In this document: one piece after another, positions 54,455-62,377 of the stretch | Numbering within the stretch: the first letter of the stretch is position 1 | How the letters are laid out: every line of letters starts with the position of its first letter | NCBI RefSeq assembly: GCF_029319185.1 | Contig: NZ_CP119754.1 | Location: forward strand, 1,736,001-1,800,000 | Length of the DNA: 64,000 bases | DNA from: Superficieibacter sp. HKU1 | Lineage (GTDB): Bacteria; Pseudomonadota; Gammaproteobacteria; Enterobacterales; Enterobacteriaceae | Reading direction: 5' to 3' | Notes under the pieces: model-generated | The model's input: the letters and a program-made list of their open reading frames with translations, nothing else | What the model was told of the DNA's origin: nothing | The model's database searches: none | Position numbers and translations under genes: made by a program

Positions 54455-54547
54455 TGCAGGCGTTGCGGTAAGGTTACCGATGAATCTTTGCGATCGCAGG
54501 CTGCGGTCGCATTCTCCTTTTACTCATTCGATAAGCACAGGATAAGC

Positions 54548-55840
54548 ATGCTCGATCCCAATCTGCTGCGTAACGAGCCAGACGCAGTCGCAGAAAAACT
54601 GGCACGCCGGGGCTTTAAGCTGGACGTAGATAAGCTGCGCGCTCTTGAAGAGCGCCGTAAAGTGTTGCAGGTAAAAACTGAAAATCTGCAGGCTGAGCGT
54701 AATTCACGATCGAAATCCATCGGCCAGGCGAAAGCGCGCGGGGAAGATATCGAGCCATTACGCCTGGAAGTGAATAAACTGGGTGAAGAGCTTGATGCTG
54801 CGAAGGTAGAACTGGACGTGCTGCAAAGCGAAATCCGGACTATCTCGCTGACCATTCCTAACGTTCCCGACGACTGCGTGCCGCAGGGCAGAGATGAAAA
54901 CGACAATGTCGAAATCAGCCGTTGGGGTACCCCGCGCCAGTTCGATTTTGAAGTGCGCGATCACGTCACTCTTGGTGAAATGCACAGCGGCCTGGATTTC
55001 GCTGCCGCCGTGAAACTCACCGGCTCACGTTTTGTGGTCATGAAAGGGCAGATTGCCCGCATGCACCGCGCGCTGGCGCAATTTATGCTGGATCTGCACA
55101 CTGAACAGCACGGTTACAGTGAAAACTATGTGCCGTATCTGGTGAACCACGACACGCTTTACGGCACCGGGCAACTGCCGAAGTTCGCCGGCGACCTGTT
55201 CCATACGCGTCCGCTGGAAGAAGAAGCGGACAGCAGTAACTATGCGCTGATCCCTACCGCAGAAGTTCCGCTGACCAACCTGGTGCGTGATGAAATCATC
55301 GACGAAGATGACCTGCCGATCAAAATGACCGCACACACGCCATGCTTCCGCTCCGAAGCCGGTTCTTACGGTCGTGATACCCGTGGTCTGATCCGTATGC
55401 ACCAGTTCGACAAAGTTGAAATGGTGCAGATCGTGCGTCCGGAAGATTCTATGGATGCGCTGGAAGAGATGACCGGTCACGCGGAGAAAGTGCTTCAGCT
55501 GCTCGGCCTGCCGTACCGCAAAATTTTGCTTTGCACCGGCGACATGGGCTTTGGTGCCTGCAAAACCTACGATTTGGAAGTCTGGGTACCGGCGCAGAAT
55601 ACCTACCGTGAAATTTCCTCCTGCTCTAACGTATGGGATTTCCAGGCACGTCGTATGCAGGCTCGCTGCCGCAGCAAATCCGACAAGAAAACCCGTCTGG
55701 TCCATACCCTGAACGGTTCTGGTCTGGCCGTAGGCCGTACGCTGGTTGCCGTGCTGGAAAACTACCAGCAGGCAGATGGCCGTATCGAAGTACCGGACGT
55801 GCTGCGCCCGTATATGAATGGTCTTGAGTATATCGGTTAA
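54548..55840 (+). CDS. serS: Seryl-tRNA synthetase
   Basis: 430 residues from the ATG at 54548. An N-terminal antiparallel coiled coil (about residues 30-100) contacts the long variable arm of tRNA-Ser. The class II catalytic core has motif 2 (FRSEAGSYGRDTRGLIRMHQ) and motif 3 (GSGLAVGRTL). It charges tRNA-Ser and tRNA-Sec. An in-frame start 60 bp upstream is not conserved. Confidence 0.97.
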   Translation: MLDPNLLRNEPDAVAEKLARRGFKLDVDKLRALEERRKVLQVKTENLQAERNSRSKSIGQAKARGEDIEPLRLEVNKLGEELDAAKVELDVLQSEIRTISLTIPNVPDDCVPQGRDENDNVEISRWGTPRQFDFEVRDHVTLGEMHSGLDFAAAVKLTGSRFVVMKGQIARMHRALAQFMLDLHTEQHGYSENYVPYLVNHDTLYGTGQLPKFAGDLFHTRPLEEEADSSNYALIPTAEVPLTNLVRDEIIDEDDLPIKMTAHTPCFRSEAGSYGRDTRGLIRMHQFDKVEMVQIVRPEDSMDALEEMTGHAEKVLQLLGLPYRKILLCTGDMGFGACKTYDLEVWVPAQNTYREISSCSNVWDFQARRMQARCRSKSDKKTRLVHTLNGSGLAVGRTLVAVLENYQQADGRIEVPDVLRPYMNGLEYIG

Positions 55841-55860
55841 GCTTCACACTTTTGTCATCC

Positions 55861-55887
55861 AAAGCGCCTGCGGGCGCTTTTTTTATA
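55861..55887 (+). terminator. Intrinsic terminator of serS
   Basis: AAAGCGCC (55861-55868) pairs with GGCGCTTT (55873-55880) and continues into a T-run. Confidence 0.88.
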
Positions 55888-55935
55888 TCCATTTTGATAA
55901 CGGACAATAACCACTTATTTACAAGGGTTAATATG

Positions 55936-55949
55936 CTTTCGTTCGAAAG
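55936..55949. promoter_or_regulatory. Palindrome in the dmsA upstream region
   Basis: CTTTCG and CGAAAG flank TT in a perfect inverted repeat, extended by ATG and AGCAT on the outside. It lies about 95 bp upstream of dmsA. An FNR site is expected for dmsABC. The nearest sequence, TTGAATAATCGATA further downstream, is only a partial FNR match, so the regulator of this palindrome is unknown. Confidence 0.35.
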
Positions 55950-56042
55950 TAGCATTAACTGCTGCCATTTTGAATAATCGATATATAAAAATCTATATAA
56001 CGAATTTGCTTTGATTCTTCCGGGCAAACAAAGTGAGCAATT

Positions 56043-58487
56043 ATGAAAACAACGAATTCTGAGGTTGTACTGTCGGCGGAAGTCAGTCGTCGTGACTTAA
56101 TGAAAACGACAGCTATCGGCGGCCTGGCCCTTGCCAGCAGCGCTTTTACTCTGCCATTTACCCGTATTGCCAGCGCCGCAGAAGCCCTAAGTCCTTCTGA
56201 AAAGGCCGAGAAAATTATCTGGAGTGCCTGCACGGTAAACTGCGGTAGCCGCTGCCCGCTACGAATGCATGTCGTTGATGGCGAAATTAACTATGTCGAA
56301 ACGGATAATACCAGCGACGATAATTTCGACGGTTTGCATCAGGTGCGCGCCTGCCTGCGTGGGCGCTCGATGCGCCGCCGGGTTTATAACCCGGACCGGC
56401 TGAAATATCCAATGAAGCGCGTTGGTAAACGCGGGGAAGGAAAGTTCGAGCGTATTAGCTGGGATGAAGCATATGACATCATCGCCAAAAATATGCAGCG
56501 TCTGATTAAAGACTATGGCAATGAATCAATTTATCTCAACTATGGCACCGGCACGCTCGGCGGAACCTTAACCCGTTCATGGCCGCCCGGAAAAACGCTG
56601 ATCGCTCGCCTGATGAACTGCTGTGGCGGCTACCTGAACCACTATGGTGACTATTCCTCAGCGCAAATTGCCGCCGGACTGAATTACACCTACGGCGGCT
56701 GGGCAGATGGTAACAGCCCGTCCGATATTGAAAACAGCAAGCTGGTTGTCCTGTTTGGCAATAATCCCGGTGAAACGCGCATGAGCGGCGGCGGAGTAAC
56801 GTATTACCTCGAGCAGGCCCGGCAGAAATCTAACGCGCGGATGATCATTATCGATCCTCGTTATACTGATACGGGCGCAGGACGCGAAGATGAATGGATC
56901 CCGATCCGCCCCGGTACTGATGCTGCCCTGGTAAGTGGACTGGCGTGGGTGCTGATTAGTGAAAACCTCGTCGATCAGCCGTTTCTGGACAAATACTGCG
57001 TTGGCTACGACGAGAAAACCCTGCCTGCCGACGCTCCGAAAAATGGGCATTACAAAGCGTACATCCTTGGACAGGGAAACGATGGTATTGCGAAAACGCC
57101 GGAATGGGCGGCGCGTATCACCGGTATTCCAGCCGATCGGATTATTAAACTGGCACGGGAAATCGGCAGTGCTAAGCCCGCGTATATCTCTCAGGGATGG
57201 GGACCGCAGCGTCATGCCAATGGTGAAATCGCCACCCGCGCCATTTCCATGCTGGCGATCCTGACCGGCAATGTCGGCATTAACGGCGGCAACAGCGGCG
57301 CGCGTGAAGGTTCGTATGCCTTGCCGTTCGAGCGTATGCCGACGCTGGAAAATCCAGTTCAGACCAGCATCTCTATGTTTATGTGGACCGACGCGATTGA
57401 ACGCGGTCCGGAAATGACCGCGTTACGCGATGGCGTGCGCGGCAAAGATAAACTTGACGTGCCGATCAAGATGATCTGGAACTATGCCGGTAACTGCCTG
57501 ATCAACCAGCATTCAGAGATCAACCGCACGCATGATATTTTGCAGGATGACAAGAAGTGCGAAATGATCGTTGTCATTGATTGCCACATGACATCGTCTG
57601 CGAAATATGCCGATATTCTGCTGCCAGACTGTACTGCATCTGAACAAATGGATTTTGCGCTGGACGCATCATGCGGAAATATGTCTTATGTGATTTTCGC
57701 CGACCAGGTGATTAAACCGCGTTTCGAGTGCAAAACGATTTATCAGATGACCAGCGAACTGGCGAAACGGCTGGGCGTTGAGCAACAGTTTACCGAGGGA
57801 CGCACTCAGGAAGAATGGATGCGTCATCTGTATGAGCAATCGCGCCAGGCGGTGCCAGAACTGCCACCCTTTGAAGACTTCCGCCAGCAGGGAATATTTA
57901 AAAAGCGCGATCCCGAGGGGCATCATGTCGCTTATAAAGCGTTTCGCGACGATCCGCAGGCCAACCCGCTTACCACGCCATCGGGCAAAATCGAAATCTA
58001 TTCGCAGGCGCTGGCAGAAATTGCCGCAAGCTGGGAGCTACCCGCCGGGGATGTCATCGATCCACTGCCCATCTATACGCCGGGGTTTGAGAGCCACAAC
58101 GATCCGTTAATCAAAAAATTCCCGCTGCAGTTAACAGGTTTCCATTATAAAGCCCGCGTTCACTCCACCTACGGCAATGTGGATGTGCTGAAAGCGTCCT
58201 GCCGCCAGGAAATGTGGATCAATCCGCTGGATGCGCAGACACGCGGGATCGCTAACGGTGACAGAATACGTATTTTTAACGATCGCGGTGAAGTCCATAT
58301 TGAGGCCAAAGTGACCCCGCGGATGATGCCGGGCGTCGTCGCGTTAGGTGAGGGGGCCTGGTATAACCCGGATGAGAAACGCGTGGATCAGAGTGGCTGT
58401 ATTAACGTACTGACTACTCAGCGACCTTCGCCGCTTGCCAAAGGGAACCCTTCCCACACGAACCTTGTTCAGGTTGAAAAAGCGTAA
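56043..58487 (+). CDS. dmsA: DMSO reductase catalytic subunit DmsA
   Basis: 814 residues. A twin-arginine signal SRRDLMK near residues 15-21 is followed by a hydrophobic stretch (IGGLALASSAFTLPF). An Fe-S binding segment (CTVNCGSRCPL, then CLRGRS) precedes the molybdopterin bis-MGD domains. It reduces DMSO and amine N-oxides as terminal electron acceptors on the periplasmic face under anaerobiosis. It is the first gene of dmsABC, 10 bp before dmsB. Confidence 0.97.
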   Translation: MKTTNSEVVLSAEVSRRDLMKTTAIGGLALASSAFTLPFTRIASAAEALSPSEKAEKIIWSACTVNCGSRCPLRMHVVDGEINYVETDNTSDDNFDGLHQVRACLRGRSMRRRVYNPDRLKYPMKRVGKRGEGKFERISWDEAYDIIAKNMQRLIKDYGNESIYLNYGTGTLGGTLTRSWPPGKTLIARLMNCCGGYLNHYGDYSSAQIAAGLNYTYGGWADGNSPSDIENSKLVVLFGNNPGETRMSGGGVTYYLEQARQKSNARMIIIDPRYTDTGAGREDEWIPIRPGTDAALVSGLAWVLISENLVDQPFLDKYCVGYDEKTLPADAPKNGHYKAYILGQGNDGIAKTPEWAARITGIPADRIIKLAREIGSAKPAYISQGWGPQRHANGEIATRAISMLAILTGNVGINGGNSGAREGSYALPFERMPTLENPVQTSISMFMWTDAIERGPEMTALRDGVRGKDKLDVPIKMIWNYAGNCLINQHSEINRTHDILQDDKKCEMIVVIDCHMTSSAKYADILLPDCTASEQMDFALDASCGNMSYVIFADQVIKPRFECKTIYQMTSELAKRLGVEQQFTEGRTQEEWMRHLYEQSRQAVPELPPFEDFRQQGIFKKRDPEGHHVAYKAFRDDPQANPLTTPSGKIEIYSQALAEIAASWELPAGDVIDPLPIYTPGFESHNDPLIKKFPLQLTGFHYKARVHSTYGNVDVLKASCRQEMWINPLDAQTRGIANGDRIRIFNDRGEVHIEAKVTPRMMPGVVALGEGAWYNPDEKRVDQSGCINVLTTQRPSPLAKGNPSHTNLVQVEKA

Positions 58488-58497
58488 GGAGTAGCTG

Positions 58498-59139
58498 ATG
58501 ACAACCCAGTATGGATTTTTTATTGATTCCAGCCGTTGCACCGGCTGCAAAACCTGCGAGCTGGCCTGCAAGGATTATAAAGACTTAACCCCGGACGTGA
58601 GCTTTCGGCGCATTTATGAATATGCTGGCGGCGACTGGCAGGAGGATAACGGCGTCTGGCAGCAAAATGTCTTCGCTTACTATCTCTCCATTGCCTGCAA
58701 CCATTGCGAAGATCCGGCCTGTACGAAAGTGTGCCCCAGCGGTGCCATGCATAAGCGCGAAGATGGCTTTGTGGTGGTGGATGAAGAGGTGTGTATTGGC
58801 TGTCGCTATTGCCATATGGCCTGCCCTTATGGCGCACCGCAGTATAATGCGACGAAAGGGCATATGACCAAATGCGATGGCTGCCATGACCGCGTGATAA
58901 ACGAGGGGAAAAAACCAATTTGCGTTGAGTCCTGTCCGCTGCGTGCGCTGGATTTCGCCCCGATTGATGAACTGCGTAAAACGCATGGCACTCTGGCGGC
59001 GGTCGCCCCCTTACCGGGAGCACATTTCACCCAGCCGAATATCGTCATCAAGCCTGGCGCGAACAGCCGTCCCTGTGGCGATACCACCGGTTATCTGGCA
59101 AATCCAAAGGAGGTATACAATGGGAAACGGATGGCATGA
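58498..59139 (+). CDS. dmsB: DMSO reductase iron-sulfur subunit DmsB
   Basis: 213 residues with four cysteine groups for [4Fe-4S] clusters (CTGCKTCELAC, CNHCEDPACTKVC, CIGCRYCHMAC, CDGCHDR to CVESC). It passes electrons from DmsC to DmsA. It runs 8 residues past the usual NPKEV end of the E. coli protein, so its end overlaps the dmsC start by 20 bp. Confidence 0.96.
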   Translation: MTTQYGFFIDSSRCTGCKTCELACKDYKDLTPDVSFRRIYEYAGGDWQEDNGVWQQNVFAYYLSIACNHCEDPACTKVCPSGAMHKREDGFVVVDEEVCIGCRYCHMACPYGAPQYNATKGHMTKCDGCHDRVINEGKKPICVESCPLRALDFAPIDELRKTHGTLAAVAPLPGAHFTQPNIVIKPGANSRPCGDTTGYLANPKEVYNGKRMA

Positions 59140-59983
59140 ATGGCCGTTAATGATCTTTACGGTCTTTGGGCAATGTGTGGCGGGCGGTTTTATCGTACTG
59201 GCGCTGGCGCTGATGAAAGGCGGCCTGCGTGCAGACGCGCAACAACGCATTATGACCAGTATGTTTGGGCTATGGGTGCTGATGGGCCTGGCCTTTATTG
59301 CCTCAACGATGCATCTCGGCTCTCCGCTACGGGCATTCAACTCGCTAAACCGCATCGGTGCGTCGGCACTGAGCAATGAAATTGCCAGCGGCTCGCTGTT
59401 TTTTGCCGTGGGTGGCCTCGGCTGGCTGTTAGCGATAATGAAAAAAATGCCTTCGGCGCTGCGGATGCTGTGGTTGATGGTAACCATGATCCTGGGCGTG
59501 ATTTTTGTCTGGATGATGGTCCGCGTCTACAACAGTATTGATACCGTGCCGACCTGGTATACGGTCTGGACGCCGCTGAGTTTCTTCCTGACGATGTTTA
59601 TTGGCGGACCCTTATTGGGTTATCTGCTGCTGAGCATGGCGGGCGTAAGTGGGCGACCGTTACGTTTATTGCCAGTGGTATCGCTGATGGCGCTGATTGT
59701 CAGCCTGGTAACAGGGTTACTGCAGGGCATGGAACTGGCGACGATCCACAGTTCAGTGCAGCAGGCGTCCGCGCTGGTTCCGGAATATGGTTCGCTGATG
59801 GCCTGGCGCGCGGTGGCGATTGTCGTCGCACTGCTGTGCTGGATCCTGCCGCAACTGCAAGGAAGGAAATCGGCTATATTGTTGCTGACCGTCGCTTTTG
59901 TGCTGGTGCTGGCGGGGGAATTGATTGGCCGGGGTGTATTCTACGGTTTACATATGACTACGGGGATGGCCATTGCAGGCTAA
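59120..59983 (+). CDS. dmsC: DMSO reductase membrane anchor DmsC
   Basis: 287 residues from the ATG at 59120 (AAGGAGG site 7 bases upstream), the E. coli length, with about eight membrane helices. It oxidises menaquinol and anchors DmsAB to the membrane. It ends the operon and is followed by a hairpin terminator. In K-12 ycaC lies next; here the interval to ycaD contains no recognisable gene. Confidence 0.96.
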   Translation: MGNGWHEWPLMIFTVFGQCVAGGFIVLALALMKGGLRADAQQRIMTSMFGLWVLMGLAFIASTMHLGSPLRAFNSLNRIGASALSNEIASGSLFFAVGGLGWLLAIMKKMPSALRMLWLMVTMILGVIFVWMMVRVYNSIDTVPTWYTVWTPLSFFLTMFIGGPLLGYLLLSMAGVSGRPLRLLPVVSLMALIVSLVTGLLQGMELATIHSSVQQASALVPEYGSLMAWRAVAIVVALLCWILPQLQGRKSAILLLTVAFVLVLAGELIGRGVFYGLHMTTGMAIAG

Positions 59984-59990
59984 TGGTTTA

Positions 59991-60037
59991 TAAAAGGCGT
60001 AAAGTCAGGGGCTTGCTCTGGCTTTGCGCCTTTATTC
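59991..60037 (+). terminator. Terminator of dmsABC
   Basis: AAAGGCGTAAAG (59993-60004) pairs with CTTTGCGCCTTT (60022-60033) with one mismatch, followed by ATTC. Confidence 0.75.
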
Positions 60038-60257
60038 GATCATGAAATTTTTCAACTGACTGGCGGCGCGCTTTTATAATTTAACACAGTAAAATCAATG
60101 AGGTAATTTTAGATGCTCTCTTTCTTATCCTGTTCTGGATAAGCAATTTCAATCGTCGAAAAACAAAGCGTGCTGTGGCAGAAAAACGGCAATTGACTTT
60201 GTTTCTGGCGGTGGCATGATGCGCTCGAATTCTGATCTTCCTCACGGTTTATTATCC

Positions 60258-61406
60258 ATGTCCACCTATACCCGCCCGGTGCAATTGCTGCTCTGTGGCC
60301 TGCTGTTGTTGACCCTGGCGATCGCGGTATTAAACACGCTCGTCCCGCTCTGGCTCGCCCATGAAAACCTTCCAACGTGGCAGGTCGGGATGGTGGGATC
60401 GTCTTATTTCACCGGTAACTTAGTCGGTACGCTGTTAACCGGGTATGTGATCAAACGCCTTGGCTTCAACCGTAGTTATTATCTTGCAACGTTGATTTTC
60501 GCCGTAGGCTGTATCGGTCTGGGGATGATGGTCGGTTTCTGGAGTTGGTTAAGCTGGCGTTTTATTGCCGGCGTTGGCTGCGCGATGATTTGGGTGGTCG
60601 TTGAAAGTGCGCTGATGTGTAGCGGCACGTCAAACAACCGCGGGCGTCTGCTGGCAGCCTATATGATGGTTTACTATGTGGGCACCGTGCTGGCTCAACT
60701 GCTGGTCAGCAAGCTGCCGACCGACCTGATGAGCGTGCTGCCGTGGGTGACTGCGGTAACGCTGGCAGGCATCTTACCGCTGCTGTTCACGCGCATCGTT
60801 AACCAGCATAGCGAACATCAGGATACCACCCGCATATGGCCGATGTTACGGCTGCGCCAGGCACGTCTTGGGGTGAATGGGTGTATTATTTCAGGCATCG
60901 TTCTTGGCTCATTGTATGGCCTGATGCCGCTGTACCTTAACCATCGCGGCGTCAGCGATTCCGGGATCGGCTTCTGGATGGCGGTGCTGGTGAGCGCGGG
61001 CATTTTTGGCCAGTGGCCGATTGGTCGTCTGGCAGATCGGTATGGTCGTTTGCTGGTGTTGCGGGTGCAGGTCTTTGTCGTGATCCTCGGCTGTCTGGCG
61101 ATGCTCAGCCATGCTGCAATGGCGCCGGCGCTGTTTGTGCTCGGCGCGGCAGGTTTTACGCTCTATCCGGTGGCAATGGCATGGGCCTGTGAAAAGGTAG
61201 AACATCATCAGCTGGTAGCGATGAACCAGGCGCTGCTCCTGAGCTATACGATTGGCAGCCTGCTTGGCCCGTCGTTAACTGCGATGCTGATGCAAAATTA
61301 TACCGATAACCTGCTATTTATTATGATTGCCAGCGTATCGTTCATCTATCTGCTGATGTTGCTGCGCAAAGCGGGCCAGCATCCGACACCGGTGGCTCAC
61401 ATCTAG
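60258..61406 (+). CDS. ycaD: MFS transporter YcaD
   Basis: 382 residues from the ATG at 60258 (MSTYTRPVQL), the E. coli length; an upstream ATG 42 bp earlier is not conserved. It has twelve predicted membrane helices and the MFS loop GRLADRYGRLLVLR between helices 8 and 9. The substrate is unknown. The 274 bp upstream contain the dms terminator and a TTGACT hexamer at 60193-60198 that could be a -35 element. Confidence 0.93.
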   Translation: MSTYTRPVQLLLCGLLLLTLAIAVLNTLVPLWLAHENLPTWQVGMVGSSYFTGNLVGTLLTGYVIKRLGFNRSYYLATLIFAVGCIGLGMMVGFWSWLSWRFIAGVGCAMIWVVVESALMCSGTSNNRGRLLAAYMMVYYVGTVLAQLLVSKLPTDLMSVLPWVTAVTLAGILPLLFTRIVNQHSEHQDTTRIWPMLRLRQARLGVNGCIISGIVLGSLYGLMPLYLNHRGVSDSGIGFWMAVLVSAGIFGQWPIGRLADRYGRLLVLRVQVFVVILGCLAMLSHAAMAPALFVLGAAGFTLYPVAMAWACEKVEHHQLVAMNQALLLSYTIGSLLGPSLTAMLMQNYTDNLLFIMIASVSFIYLLMLLRKAGQHPTPVAHI

Positions 61407-61412
61407 CCTTCC

Positions 61413-61436
61413 TCCTGCCGGTTAACCCCGGCAGGA
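61413..61436. terminator. Convergent terminator between ycaD and pflA
   Basis: TCCTGCCGG (61413-61421) pairs perfectly with CCGGCAGGA (61428-61436) over a 6-base loop in the 38-bp gap between two converging genes. There is little T-run on either side. Confidence 0.6.
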
Positions 61437-61444
61437 TACGTCGA

Positions 61445-62185
61445 TTAATACATCACCTTATGACCGTATTGCTCAAGAATACCCTTGACGCGTTCCATGG
61501 TCTCTTTTTTCGGGGGATGTACGCCGTCAAGTTTATACTCCTCGCCCATCGCCACCCATTTGTGTTTACCCAGCTCGTGATACGGCAGCATTTCGATTTT
61601 CTCGACGTTGCCCATATCGCGGGTAAATTCGCCCAGACGGTGCGCAGAGTCATCGTCATCTGACCAGCCAGGCACCACGACGTAACGGATCCACACCTTA
61701 ATGCCTTTATTGGCGATGTATTTGGCGAACTCCAGCGTACGATGGTTGGATACGCCGACCAGATTCTGATGGATCTCATCGTTCATCTGTTTCAGATCCA
61801 GCATCACCAAATCGGTCACCTCCAGCAATTCATCAATCACCGGATCGTAACGACGGACAAAGCCGTTAGTATCAAGACAGGTATGAATGCCTTCTTTCTT
61901 ACAGGCACGGAACCAGTCACGGACAAACTCCGCCTGCAAAATGGCTTCGCCGCCGGACGCCGTTACGCCGCCGCCGGATGCATTCATAAAGTGGCGGTAG
62001 GTCACCACTTCTTTCATCAGTTCTTCCACGGTGATTTCTTTGCCGCCGTGGGTATCCCACGTATCGCGGTTATGGCAATACAGGCAGCGCATCAGGCAGC
62101 CCTGGAAGAACGTAATAAAGCGGATACCCGGGCCATCAACGGTGCCACAGGATTCAAAGGAGTGAATGCGACCAATTACTGACAT
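61445..62185 (-). CDS. pflA: Pyruvate formate-lyase activating enzyme PflA
   Basis: 246 residues from the ATG at 62185. The radical-SAM motif CLMRCLYC places cysteines at about 30, 34 and 37 for the [4Fe-4S] cluster. It generates the glycyl radical on PflB under anaerobic conditions. It lies about 190 bp downstream of pflB, after the pflB terminator, as in E. coli. Confidence 0.97.
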   Translation of the reverse strand: MSVIGRIHSFESCGTVDGPGIRFITFFQGCLMRCLYCHNRDTWDTHGGKEITVEELMKEVVTYRHFMNASGGGVTASGGEAILQAEFVRDWFRACKKEGIHTCLDTNGFVRRYDPVIDELLEVTDLVMLDLKQMNDEIHQNLVGVSNHRTLEFAKYIANKGIKVWIRYVVVPGWSDDDDSAHRLGEFTRDMGNVEKIEMLPYHELGKHKWVAMGEEYKLDGVHPPKKETMERVKGILEQYGHKVMY

Positions 62186-62310
62186 TGCGGTGGTTTCTCC
62201 AGCTTTGGCCTTCCTGGCCTGTGAGTGCACAACTCGCTAAGGTTGTGTCGGGTCTGTTTTGACGGTTACCCACTAAGTATAGATAACTGGCAAACCAGAC
62301 TGCGGGTGTT

Positions 62311-62340
62311 AAAAAGGCCCCACTACTGTGGAGCCTTTAT
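62311..62340 (-). terminator. Terminator after pflB
   Basis: On the minus strand AAAGGCTCCAC and GTGGGGCCTTT form a near-perfect stem over a 4-base loop, followed by TT and AACACC. It lies between pflB and pflA, so pflA is reached by read-through or by its own promoter. Confidence 0.8.
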
Positions 62341-62377
62341 TTTACGCTTTTTTAATCGTGATTTCAGTCAAAACCAA

